From Plectosphaerella cucumerina (lineage: Eukaryota > Ascomycota > Sordariomycetes > Glomerellales > Plectosphaerellaceae): a stretch of 64,000 bases of DNA. Under the pieces are notes generated by a model. The model was not told where the DNA came from. It was given only the letters and a program-made list of their open reading frames with translations, and made no database searches. Of this stretch, positions 43,150 through 53,668 are shown piece by piece. The translations under genes and the position numbers were made by a program. The stretch covers positions 6,448,001-6,512,000 of the forward strand of contig JAGPXD010000001.1 in assembly GCA_020746995.1 (NCBI GenBank). Reading direction: 5' to 3'. Every line of letters starts with the position of its first letter. Position 1 is the stretch's first letter.

Positions 43150-45270
43150 ATGGGTCTCGGAAAGAAGTGAGCCCCCCTGACAGCCCCTCCCCTTGGTACC
43201 TCCTCTAACACGTCCTTTCCAGATCCATACGCGTCAATGGCGCCGACTGCGGCATGGAAGCCATCATGCTGGGCGTTGTCACGTCCATCGGCGGCTTCCT
43301 CTTCGGTTACGACACCGGCCAGATCTCCTCCATGCTCCTCTTCGACGACTTCCGCTCGCGCTTCGCTACCGAGGTTGACGAGGAGGGCAACCCCTCGTGG
43401 CGCCCTATCTACCAGTCCCTGCTCGTCTCTCTCATGAGCATTGGTTCCCTCATCGGTGCCCTTTCTGGTGCCTACACTGCCGACTGGTGGGGCCGTCGCC
43501 GCTCCCTCTCCTTCGGTGTCATCATCTTCATCATCGGCAACATCATCCAGATCACCGCCATGAACAGCTGGATTCACCTCATGATGGGTCGTTTCGTCGC
43601 CGGTCTCGGCGTCGGTAACCTCTCTGTCGGTGTTCCCATGTTCCAATCCGAGTGCTCGCCTCGCGAGATCCGTGGCGCCGTCGTCGCCTCGTACCAGCTT
43701 CTCATCACCATCGGTATCCTCATCGCCAACATCATCAACTACGGAGTCCGCAATATCGAACAATCTGATGCCTCATGGCGCATCGTCATCGGTCTTGGAA
43801 TTGGATTCAGTATCCCATTGGGTCTCGGCGTCCTTATCCTCCCCGAGTCGCCTCGCTGGCTCGCTGCCCGTCACGACTGGGACGGAGTACGCATGTCCAT
43901 GGCCCGTCTGCGTGGCATGAAGGACGATCCCCACAACGAGCTTGTCGAGGACGACCTCAAGGAGATGTTCAACCGTCTTGAGGAGGAGTCGCGCGCTGGT
44001 GTTGGCTCCTGGTTGGAGTGCTTCACTGGTGGTGACTCGGGTGTCCCCAAGATCGTCTACCGCACCCTCCTGGGCATATCTCTCGTGAGTTTCACCAATC
44101 ACCCCACCCTCCGGGCCCCATAATTCGCAGCCACACAAGCCACACATGCTAGTGGCTGGCTGAGACCCACTTTCACCCCCTGGCCCCCTGGCATCAAAAC
44201 TCAATGCCACCATCACCAAACATCACCAACATTATCACAATCGTTTTCTACTTATTGCTAACGTGTTTAATACAGCATTTCCTGCAACAATTCACAGGAA
44301 TTAATTATTTCTTTTATTACGTAAGCAATTTGCACGCTGTTTAACGTTGTTTAAACACGTCTCCAAGGTTGTTACAACATTCTGACCGTTTGGCAATAGG
44401 GTGCGACCATCTTTGAGTCTGCAGGTGTCGATGACCCCATCATGACACAGCTCATCCTCGGCGCCGTCAACGTTGTCATGACATTCTACGGTCTTTACGT
44501 TGTTGAGAAGTTTGGTCGTCGCTGGCCTCTTTTCCTCGGTGCTCTCTGGCAGGCCGCCTGGCTTGCTGTCTTCGCCTCCATTGGCGTCGCTCTGCCGCCT
44601 CAGGACAACAGTACCACCGGCATTGTCATGATTGTCTCTGCCTGCATGTTCATTGCCTCATTTGCCGGGTAAGTTTCAGGCACTCTTTTCCCCAATATGT
44701 GCAACATTTCTGACGTTCCTCAGAACGTGGGGTCCCATCTGCTGGGTCGTCATCGGCGAGACCTTCCCCGTCCGCACTCGTGCTAAGCAGGCGTCTCTCG
44801 CCACCGCTGGCAACTGGCTTGGCAACACCCTCATCTCTCTGGTCTCACCTCCCGCAGCTGACGGAATTGGATTTGCGTACGGCTTCGTTTTCGTGGGATG
44901 TAACCTTGCCGGCGCTGCTCTGGTCTGGTTCTTCCTCTACGAATCACGCAACCTCTCCCTCGAGAATGTCGATCGCATGTACTCGGCCGACGGCATCAAG
45001 CCCTGGAACTCGCGCAAGTGGGTGCCTCCCGGTTACATCACCCGCGAGAAGCGCGACGAGGACGACTTCCGCCGCGCCAGCACCGTCGTCGGCAGCCATG
45101 CCGGCGATGCTGTGCCTCCCATGGAGAAGGAGAAGCGCAGCGTCGATAACGAGGGCGGCATGTTCGCCAACGGCAACGGCACCGTCTCCCACGACGAGGC
45201 TGTTGGTCCCAAGAATGAGGCTGTTGCACCGCCCAATGAGACAGGTCTCAACGGTGGCAAGAACGTGTAG
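43150..45270 (+). CDS. MFS sugar (hexose) transporter
   Basis: Five exons (43150-43166, 43223-44084, 44276-44320, 44400-44668, 44724-45270) give 579 residues. Sugar-porter landmarks are present in order: GGFLFGYDTGQISSML in helix 1, DWWGRRRSL in the first loop, the PESPRWL signature after helix 6, QQFTGINYFFYYG in helix 7, EKFGRRWPL and the helix 10 block ETFPVRTRAKQAS. The C-terminal tail is long and hydrophilic (about 95 residues). It is a plasma-membrane hexose transporter of the HXT/RGT2 type; substrate unknown. The first exon is 17 nt, the third only 45 nt, and the second intron is 191 nt and AT-rich, unlike the 55-79 nt others. Confidence 0.95.
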
Positions 45271-45445
45271 AGAGATGATGGATTTTCAGCATCATGTACA
45301 ATAAGCGTTAGGAGTTGTAGGATCAACAGAGTAATGAACCCTGAACACACAAGCTTGGGCGAAATGTTATTGTTCCTCGCGGAGACATGTGGCCCAGGGA
45401 TAGTAAGCCAACGCTCGGAAATGAAAAGCACGAACAAAGCACATT

Positions 45446-46396
45446 TCACTGAGACGGATCCTCGATCAACATCGTCTTCAAAACGCCCACAATCTCATCC
45501 ACCTTGAGTACAACCCCAAGATGGCCCTCGCCCTGGAGTGTACGCAGCTCAGCATCCGGCATGTCCTTGGCCGCCATCTCTGCCATACGATACGGCACGT
45601 TGACGTCCTCGGTGCCATGCCACATGATGAGGCGTCCCTTTCCGACCTCCAGATCTTTCAGCTCAAAGCCCCAAGGACTCCCGAACAAGGCGAACTCGAC
45701 GGCCGAGGCCTTCCCCCCCGGAATCACGGCGGCCCTCGTACTTGCCGTCAAGGCATCCCTGCACCCTCGCACGTTGCTGTCCAGCAGAGCATGGTCGCGC
45801 GGCGGGGCGCTCTTGAACTCGGCCACCAACAGGTCTTCAAAGACCTTGGGATCCTCATTGCGCGCAGCCGTAGATAGGGTCGAGTTGAGCATGAAGGCAA
45901 CGATGGATGGCGCCCAGGGGGCGATGGTGAACATGACGCGGGACGGGAGGCGCATGCCAGCGGTACCGTATGCGGCCGGGTACATGCCGCAGCAGATGGC
46001 AGCACCAACGAGCCGATCGCGCGGGAGGGCATTCAGGCAGGCCAGGGTGTATGGACCTCCACCGGAGACGCCCATGATGGCGAACCTTTGGATGTCGAAA
46101 TGGTCAGCGATGGCGAGCACGTCGGCGGGCCAGTCGGTAATTCGGCGGTTTGGCTGGGGCGTCGAACCTGCGAAGCCAGGACGGTCGAGCGCGACGAGCT
46201 GCAGACCTGCCGCGAGGGCGTCGTCGTGTCCCATGAAGGCTTCATCGTGGCTGCCTGGGAAGCCGGGGAAGTAGAAGACGACAGGGGCGGCGCCTGGCTT
46301 CTGAGAAGCGCCGGCGCCAAAAACGCCGAAGGAGAGGACGCGACCATCGGGGAGGGGGACCTCCTGGGGAGTTGCGGGCGTGAAGGCGGACGGCAT
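45446..46396 (-). CDS. Alpha/beta hydrolase
   Basis: Single exon, 316 residues. The nucleophile elbow is GVSGGGP with Ser111. The probable acid is Asp264 in WHGTEDVNVP, and the base is His292 in GEGHLGVV, so the triad is complete. An oxyanion-hole strand FYFPGFPGS lies at residues 41-49, and LVALDRPGFAGS at 68-79. The cap region is about 110 residues. Its substrate is unknown; esters, lactones or epoxides are all possible. It ends 175 bp from the convergent sugar transporter and is divergent from the dehydratase gene. Confidence 0.93.
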   Translation of the reverse strand: MPSAFTPATPQEVPLPDGRVLSFGVFGAGASQKPGAAPVVFYFPGFPGSHDEAFMGHDDALAAGLQLVALDRPGFAGSTPQPNRRITDWPADVLAIADHFDIQRFAIMGVSGGGPYTLACLNALPRDRLVGAAICCGMYPAAYGTAGMRLPSRVMFTIAPWAPSIVAFMLNSTLSTAARNEDPKVFEDLLVAEFKSAPPRDHALLDSNVRGCRDALTASTRAAVIPGGKASAVEFALFGSPWGFELKDLEVGKGRLIMWHGTEDVNVPYRMAEMAAKDMPDAELRTLQGEGHLGVVLKVDEIVGVLKTMLIEDPSQ

Positions 46397-46855
46397 GGTG
46401 GCGGACTTTCGATTGAGTGATGATGAGAGAGGAGTGAAGATTCTCGAATCCGGGGTTCACGCCCTATGGGTGGGCTCATCTGTCGGATGAAATACAAGGG
46501 TGTCAGATTGGAGCCTAAAATAGGTATGCAGGGCGCGCTTTACGAGTAGGATGCCTGGGAGGGCGGTGTTGACCTTCCCGTGTGGATACTCTGACCTGCT
46601 TCTCAGGAGCCAGGCAAGCCAGGGTGGTGATCTTTTGCGAGCTGAGCCTTCTCAATTGAGGCTTGGCTTTCGACAATCTCATCAACTTGGTCTGACTCAC
46701 TAAAAAGGCGCTGGATCCAGGCCTGAATAGTTTCTGGACCAACACGGGAGCACCCATACGCACTTCGATTACTTCAATCCCTTCATTCCTTCACCTCCCA
46801 TTGCTCACCGTCACATCATCGTCGAACGCTCACCAAGGGACCGGACCCTTCTGCG
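46397..46855. promoter_or_regulatory. Divergent promoter of hydrolase and dehydratase genes
   Basis: 459 bp lies between the two start codons, so the genes could be co-regulated. No TATA box or known operator was recognised. Confidence 0.5.
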
Positions 46856-47848
46856 ATGCCCCTCACAACACACGAAGTCGCGGCCCGCGCCGTGCAGGCC
46901 CGGGCTCGCATCCGGTCGCACATCTACGAGACGCCCATGATCCCCGCCCGCAGCGTCGGCAAGTCCACCGGCGCCTCCGTCCTCTTCAAAGCCGAGAACT
47001 ACCAGCTCACCGGCTCCTTCAAGCTGCGCGGCGCAACATCCAAGCTCTCAGCAGCAGCCGGCAGCGAGCGCCTCATCACAGCGTCCTCCGGCAACCACGG
47101 CATCGGCTCAGCTCACGCGGCAAAGTCGCTTAATCGCAACGTCACAGTCGTCCTCCCCGAGACGGTGCCAGAGGCGAAGCTCACAAAAATCCGTTCCTAC
47201 GGCGTCGAGGTCATCCTGCACGGCGGTGAGACGGGCCTCGCAGAGCAACATGCCCAAACTCTCGCGGCGTCCGGGGCATACACGTACATTTCACCGTACA
47301 ACGACATTGACATCGTTGCAGGTCAGGGCACCATCGGTCTCGAGATCCTGGAGCAGTGCGCCGACGCCGAGACCCTCAATGTCTTCATCGCCATGGGTGG
47401 TGGCGGCCTCATCAGCGGCATTGGTTCGGTGATCAAGTCGTTCCGGCCATCAGCGAAGATCTTCGGCGTCTCGGCCACCAACTCAATGGCACTCGCGGCG
47501 TCCATGGTGGCAGGGCGGGTGGTGGAGACGGAGCACAAGGCAACGCTGGCTGAGGCGGTAGCTGGGGGCATCGACGAGGACACGATCACGCTGGAACTGG
47601 CGACAGCGGTCGTCGACGAGGCGATTGAGTGTGATGAGGGTGAAATTGCGGCGGCCTTGAAGCGCATGGTACTGGAGGAGAACATGTTCGTCGAGGGGGC
47701 GGCGGCGCTGGCGCTGGCGGGTTATGACAAGGTTGCGGAGCGTCTGAAGGGGCAGACCAGTGTGATTGTCCTGTGCGGCGGGAATGTCGATCCGGGGGTG
47801 GTCAGGGACATCGTATGGGCGCAAATAAGAGGAGGTGGTGATGATTGA
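46856..47848 (+). CDS. PLP-dependent serine/threonine dehydratase family protein
   Basis: Single exon, 330 residues. The PLP lysine is Lys56 in GSFKLRGA, the phosphate and substrate loop is SSGNHG at residues 78-83, and the glycine-rich phosphate cradle is MGGGGLISG near 180-188. There is no C-terminal ACT regulatory domain, so it resembles the short catabolic dehydratases, serine racemase and threo-3-hydroxyaspartate dehydratase rather than biosynthetic ILV1. It should deaminate a hydroxy-amino acid or related compound to a keto acid. Which substrate cannot be told from sequence alone. Confidence 0.93.
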   Translation: MPLTTHEVAARAVQARARIRSHIYETPMIPARSVGKSTGASVLFKAENYQLTGSFKLRGATSKLSAAAGSERLITASSGNHGIGSAHAAKSLNRNVTVVLPETVPEAKLTKIRSYGVEVILHGGETGLAEQHAQTLAASGAYTYISPYNDIDIVAGQGTIGLEILEQCADAETLNVFIAMGGGGLISGIGSVIKSFRPSAKIFGVSATNSMALAASMVAGRVVETEHKATLAEAVAGGIDEDTITLELATAVVDEAIECDEGEIAAALKRMVLEENMFVEGAAALALAGYDKVAERLKGQTSVIVLCGGNVDPGVVRDIVWAQIRGGGDD

Positions 47849-48163
47849 GATGAGCCCGTGAGTTGGAATACTTCGCCATGGTTTCACGAATGATAGAAGG
47901 TCGTGGATGAAAGCCATGAAAAGAATAGAAAGCAATGGTTTCATTTCAAATGTTAAAAAGGGGGTAGCCGTCAGTTTCATGGTGGCATTCTGAAGTTGAG
48001 ATGGTGAGTGGTGTTCAAGGGCGGGGTTGTCCACTGCAAGCCCCGACTGAGATAATTCAGCGCTTGATCAGTGCTGTATTTCTCCCCAGGGCCTCCCCCC
48101 CACCAGGATCTCTCCTCCGTCAACACCCGGACATCCAACACCAGCACATCTGCTATTCAGCAC
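47849..48163. other. Short intergenic before Zn2Cys6 gene
   Basis: 315 bp; nothing recognised beyond the presumed promoter of the regulator at 48164. Confidence 0.55.
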
Positions 48164-49589
48164 ATGAAAGGTCAGCATCCTCACCAACCCAAATCATTCA
48201 CCCCATTGACACCTCCCAGGCTGCTACACCTGCGAGCGCCGGCGCATCCGCTGCGACCGCGCCTCGCCCACCTGCCGAAAATGTCACGACAAAGGGCTCA
48301 CCTGTCCTGGCTACGGCCCGCGTCTGCGATGGGCTGGCGGCGCCGCGACCCGCGGTCGTCTACTTCAGATCCAGAGACCACCGCCGCCGGTAGCTGAAGC
48401 TCCAGCATCATCTTCAACATCAATACCCTCCTGGATGCGCAGCGCGCCCTGGGACTCCCTCGCTGGCGCGCCTCTCCGCCGGCTTGTCGATCACTGGGAG
48501 CGCCGTATCGCCTGCCGCATGGTCTGGGTCGACTCACCCTCGAACCCCTACCGCGTCTTCGTCGCGCCTCTCGCCCTCACAATCCCCGTCGTTGGCCTCG
48601 CCCTGGCCGCCGTCTCGTCGCAACATGCTTCAGGTCGCGCAGAAGCCGCCCTATCTGAGCGGTGCCGCAATGAGGCCGTGGCGATGATCTCAGCCTATGT
48701 CCGCAGCGTCGCCGACGACGGCGGCAGGCTTCTGGACAACGAGCCTGTCGAATGGGTTCTTGCAGCGATGATGCTGCTCTCGTGCTACGAAATGACCGAC
48801 TCGGGCGCTGCCGCTGCCGACTTTCATCGTCGCGCTGCTCGATCGCTCGTCAACACATTCGACGCTGCGGGCCCAGGGCGTGACAGCGCGCTGTTCGCCT
48901 TCCTGCGCAATCAGCTGGCCATCCACGATGTCTTCGCCTGCACCACCTCTTTCGACCCATCAACCATGAACGACGTCGTTCTGCCCGGCTGCGATGACCG
49001 AGTCGTCCTCTTCTCGACATACTTGGTCTACCTCCTCGACGTGACGCTCCTCTCGCGTCTGGCGGTCCCGTCGAGCGAACGCTCCCTCCGGATGGGCCTG
49101 ACCCTGCGCCTTGTTCAATCTCGCTTCGAGACTGCTCGCGGCGAGACGCTCATGGCTGCCGGGCCCCTCCTCAATGGAGACGGCGAACTGGCCGCCATAC
49201 GCCGCCGCGACTTTATATGCGTTGTCAACATCTTACACCACGCCGCAGTTCTCTATGCCGCGCGTTGTCTGGAGCTGGACTGTGGCAATGAAGTCCGCTC
49301 TGGGTACCTTGATGCCCTGTTCGACCAGCTGGCGGCTATGTCGGCCCCCGAGGACTGGCTACACTGTATCGCCTGGTCGCTATTCGTTGCTGGGGTCGAG
49401 AGTCACGGTCAAACAGCAAGACAGGCGATCGTGGCAGCCCTGTATGAGCGCCTCTACGAGGGCATGCGGTTCCGCAACTTCCGTGATGCGCTGGACTTTC
49501 TACGTGTCTTCTGGGCGGGTACCGAGGACGACTGGAGAGGCATGGCGAGGGCCTGGGAGGCTGCCGGCCATGCCGTACTGCTACCATGA
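48164..49589 (+). CDS. Zn2Cys6 transcription factor
   Basis: Exons 48164-48170 and 48220-49589 give 458 residues. The first exon is only seven bases (ATGAAAG); splicing over 49 nt yields MKGCYTCERRRIRC, which starts the binuclear zinc cluster with Cys4, 7, 14, 21, 24 and 31 in C-x2-C-x6-C-x6-C-x2-C-x6-C spacing. The donor is GTCAGC, weaker than its neighbours, but the resulting N-terminus is very typical of this class. The rest is an alpha-helical fungal-specific regulatory region (WVLAAMMLLSCYE, FLRNQLAIHDVF). It lies 336 bp upstream of the P450 in the same direction and may regulate the following cluster. Confidence 0.85.
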
Positions 49590-49925
49590 GGAACAAACCC
49601 AGCGCCACCAGGCTCTCCGACCGGGAATGACCAACATCGTGGCCCCGAATGGTCACCATTCTTCTTATCTCGGTGGAGTCATGCCCATCCTGTGCCCACC
49701 CCCGCGATCACTCCCAGGTCTCCAGATCTATGCCTGAAGCGGCAAGGTTCTGGAGGGGTTCTCCTGACTCTCCAGGTCTATACCCAAATAGGCTCTATCT
49801 TGGAGAGGAAACAGCTTGAGTCACGACGGGCCACATCAAGGAACTGGACGTATAAAGTCCTGGGCCACCATTGCAAAGCAGGATGGGAAGCAAGAACGAA
49901 CTATCGACGGACTTCTATCTTCGAA
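49590..49925. other. Intergenic between regulator and P450
   Basis: 336 bp. The words CCAGGTCTCCAGATCTATGCC and CTCCAGGTCTATACCC recur about 55 bp apart as a short imperfect repeat. No TATA box was recognised. Confidence 0.45.
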
Positions 49926-51562
49926 ATGCCCTCACTATCCCTCCTGGCGGCTGTCCTGGCCCTGACAGCCTACGCCGCTGTGTCTCTCTGGCGTCGGCTC
50001 ACCTCGCCGCTGTGGTCGGTTCCCGGGCCCCTTCTGTCGCGCTTCACATCTCTGCAACTTCGCCGGCGTGAGTTCAGTGCGAGCCGTACGCTCTACATCC
50101 ATGAGCTGCATCGAAAATATGGCCCGATTGTGCGGATCGCCCCGAACGAGGTGTCCTTCACCTCGTACGAGGCTGTCAAGGAGATCTACGGGTCATTGGG
50201 GAGCGGCTACGACAAGTCGCCGTTCTACAATCTCTTCACCGTGTTTGGAAAGAGGTACGTCTTAGGCTTCGGGTAGGCAACTAGGACTCGCACTGACTGT
50301 TTCTAGGACCATGTTCTCGACGCTGGACAAGGCGAATGTGAGTGCCCTGCTAGCTCCTTCCATGCGAACTTCACTGACATGGACAGCATGCCAAGAGGAA
50401 ACGCCTCCTCGCCGACCGATACGCCAACAGCAACGTCATGAAGCCTGCATCTCTCGACGGCATCAAATCCCTAGCAACCGAATTCGCCCGCCAATGCGGC
50501 GCATCAAGCGGCACCCAGAGCGTCGACATCTATGTTCGCCTCCCCTCTCCTCCTCAAGACCCTTCTAACACATCCCAGACGGCCCTCCACGCCTTTGCCT
50601 GCGACGGCGTCACCCACCACCTCTTCCATCCCCACGGCACAGACTGCCTTCGCAACCCAGACGATCTCGAGATGATGCACCAGGTCAATGCCGACGACAG
50701 CCTCGCCAGCCGGCTCCTGATGCTCCACGCCCCGACGCTGTACAGCTGCGCATCCGCCATCATTGACCGTATCGTCGAGCCTCGAGCCACACCTCTTGCC
50801 GACAACTTTGTCCTCAAAGCTGCTGCCAAAGATGATCCTGCTGATTTTACTCTCCTCGCACGTCTGCGATCCAAGCTCGGCGACGCTCTGGGAACAGATG
50901 ACATTGCCGCTGAGTGTTTGGATCATATGGTTGCTGGCATTGATACGACGGGCGATGTCCTGTGCTTCCTCATGTGGGAACTCTCTCAGCCGAGGTCAGC
51001 GAATGTGCAGGCGGCTATGCGCGAAGAGATGCGCCGCTGCCATGATGTTTCGACTCTCGACCTCCCCTATCTTGACGCCGTCGTTCACGAGGGCCTGCGG
51101 TGTTTCCCAGCGATCCCAATGTCGCTCCCTCGCCTCGCACCGCCAGGTGGATCAGTTGTTGACGGAGTGCCTGTTCCTGGTGGCACGGTGGTCAGCTGCC
51201 AGCCATACTCGGTACAGAGGCTGGACCAGGGTGTGTTTCCGGAGCCAGATCGTTTCGACCCTCCGCGGTGGCTGCAGCCTGAGGGCGACGCGGAGAGGAA
51301 GAGGCATCTGTTTGCATTCAGCCATGGCGGCCGGGGATGTGTGGGCAAACAGTGAGTTCCTGCCATTCATGCGCTTCCGACAACTTGCTGACCGAACAGT
51401 CTCGCTCTTGCCGAAATGAAACTCCTCCTGAGGGAAGTTTACTCACGATACGAGAGCGTGCCAGCAGCAGGTATGACGGAGGAGATGATGAGCCCGCACG
51501 ACCAGATCATCTCGGCGCGGCCTCGGGGGCAGAAGTGTCTCCTGCGGTTCATCCCAGTGTAG
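49926..51562 (+). CDS. Cytochrome P450 monooxygenase
   Basis: Four exons (49926-50254, 50307-50337, 50387-51351, 51400-51562) give 495 residues. An N-terminal anchor (LLAAVLALTAYAAVSLW) precedes the proline-rich WSVPGP hinge. HRKYGPIVRIAPNEVSF is the first conserved block. The I-helix oxygen-binding motif is AGIDTT, the ExxR motif is EGLR, and the heme-binding loop is FSHGGRGCVGK with the Cys near residue 438. The protein should be ER-anchored and use a reductase partner. The family and substrate are not determinable here. It faces the dioxygenase gene, with only 109 bp between the stop codons. Confidence 0.95.
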
Positions 51563-51671
51563 GTTCCAAATTCACAGCATCATGGGCTCAGACTTGCTCA
51601 AACTCGTTCATTAATCCTACACTGCGTATCTTTTGTTCATCATCATCATCGCGTGACACATCCCGAATCCC

Positions 51672-52825
51672 CTACAGCCCCAACGCCTCCCGACGGCTTG
51701 TACTCGCCGTGTCAAGATACGGCGCCTCACCCAGCGAGCACACACGGTCTCCCGCGCGAGCCTCAGCATAATCATACGTGGCACAGTGCCACGTGCTCCT
51801 GTTGTCCCAAATCGCAAGGTCGTTCTTCCTCCACTTGAAGCGCACCTGGGCATCATGGTTCTGGGTGACAAGGTTGAAGAGGTAAGGCAGGAGGATGTCC
51901 GACTCATCCTTGGTGACGCCATTGATGCGCTTCGTGAAGCCACGGTTGACGTACACCGACTTCCAGCCGGTAACGGGGTTGGTGCGGATGACGGGGTGGA
52001 TGGCAGTGAGGCCGTCGCCGTGGTTGAGGGGGGATCCGCGGATGCCAGAGCGGATGGGGTTGCCGAGGCGGGCGGCCTCGTCGAGGAAGAAGCGGGCGTC
52101 GTGGGTGGCGGTCAGGCCCTCGAGCATGGTGCGCAGGGCCGGGGAGAGGCGGTCGTAGGCCTCGTAGCCGCTTGCCCAGAGGGTGTCGCCGCCGGTTGGC
52201 GGGAGGGTGTGGATCTTCAGCATGGCGTAGTCGGAGGGGACCTTTTCAAAGGTGATGTCGCTGTGCCAGCCGGCGCTGGCGAAGCGGCTGACGTCGGAGA
52301 GCTGGTGGGTGAGGCCGCCGCCCTTCTTCTGCTTCTCGGAGCTGATGACGGAGATTTGGTCGCCGAGCTCGCTGCCCTCTTCGGTAAGGGGGTGGACGTG
52401 GAGGCCGGAGGAGGAGGGCTGCATATGTTAGGGAGAGGTCAAGAATCAAGGTCAGGAGACATACGGAGCCGGCCTGCTCGGTGAGACGGAGCATAAAGTC
52501 CTTCATCTGGACGGGGGTGACATCCTGATCACGGAGGAAGACGACGCCGCGTTGGGAGACTGATGGTGTTAGTGATGATGTGTAAGTCAGGGGTAAGATC
52601 AGACTCACTCGTCAGGGCGAGGTCCTGGATGACCTTGTCCTCAGCCTTGAGGAGGTCAACGACCTGGAGGTCGAGGTACTCCCGGCCGATGACAGGCGTC
52701 AGGTCATTGCTGGTGAATTTGTCGAGGGATCCCGAGTAGGTCAGGGGCTTGGAGAGCCTGGGCCTGGCGACATCATCGCCACCGACCACGGTGGAGGGCT
52801 TGGTGTCTGCAACGGCGGAGGGCAT
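51672..52825 (-). CDS. TauD/TfdA-type Fe(II)/2-oxoglutarate dioxygenase
   Basis: Minus-strand exons 52609-52825, 52465-52559 and 51672-52418 give 352 residues. The iron ligands are His156 and Asp158 in GWHSDITF and His315 in RSTWHCATYDY, with Arg325 or Arg329 for 2-oxoglutarate. RGVVFLRDQD and the Thr/Gly-rich GGDTLWAS patch are typical of the sulfonate and phenoxyacetate dioxygenase family, which includes yeast JLP1. The start at 52825 is preferred because a TATA-like CTTATAA (minus strand, 53030-53024) lies too close to the upstream in-frame ATG. It would hydroxylate and cleave a sulfonate, sulfate ester or similar compound. Substrate is inference. Confidence 0.93.
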
Positions 52826-53668
52826 TTCTGCGATGGGCAATCCAGGTCCGAGAGAAGATGGTGTGTGCGAGGGTATGCGCTGTCTGTTTTGTCCGATGAT
52901 TCGTCGCCCGCGGAAATATCTGATGCCGTTGGTTGATAAGACTCCAATCTTCTTGGTGGTTTGTTCGATAGGCAGAGCGTCAGCCAGAACCATGTCGTGC
53001 CTCGCAGGCCAGCTATGGCGCAATTATAAGACCCAGCACAGGCCGGCGAACGCCAGCGACTCAGACCCCGCGAGGGCCGACGGCGTGGGCCGGGCGGAGA
53101 AAATGTCGGAGAATGGCGATGGCGTCAGGCGGCGCCAGGATGAGGACATTCAAGCGCCAACCCCGTCTCGGCCCCGATCCCGCGCCGCTGAGGGCCGCTA
53201 GCTGCCTCCATGGGGCATTGGCTCCGGCCCACCGCCGCGATCGATGTGCCGGGGGTGGGCGTGGGCGATGGGGTCGGTCTTGTCAAAGGTGGTGTGTGGT
53301 GGAGGGCAAACTTCCCGAGGACGACCCTGCGGCAGTTCCCTGCCGGTTCCTTTGGACTGGCTCAATTTTTTTTGCGACCTCTTCTCGACCTCAATTGCGT
53401 GCTGCCATCCCGACATGTCGCGCTGATTTCTCCGTATCTTTCTCCGCGCAGGGTGTGCGACCTCCTTTTCATGTGGTGATAGCTTCGACACCAACAGACT
53501 CAGCGCAGGGGCCTCGACGCCGAATCTAAATACCCAGGGCACCACCTCTCACCGGCCGGTCCTACTTTTTCGTCTCTCTCTCGGTGTGCTCTCCTGTCTC
53601 CGTCTTTCAGCCCCGACAAAGTCGACATCTCAGATCTCAGACTTCACCCCCCGACCACCACCACCACC
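52826..53668. promoter_or_regulatory. Shared divergent promoter of dioxygenase and ACS transporter
   Basis: 843 bp between start codons. A minus-strand TATA-like CTTATAA lies at 53024-53030. Two decamers, ATGGCGCAAT (53015-53024) and ATGGCGTCAG (53120-53129), each match 9 of 10 positions of the Neurospora CYS3 site ATGRYRYCAT, the sulfur-catabolic bZIP element. The last 100 bp before the transporter are CT/CA-rich leader. Confidence 0.5.
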
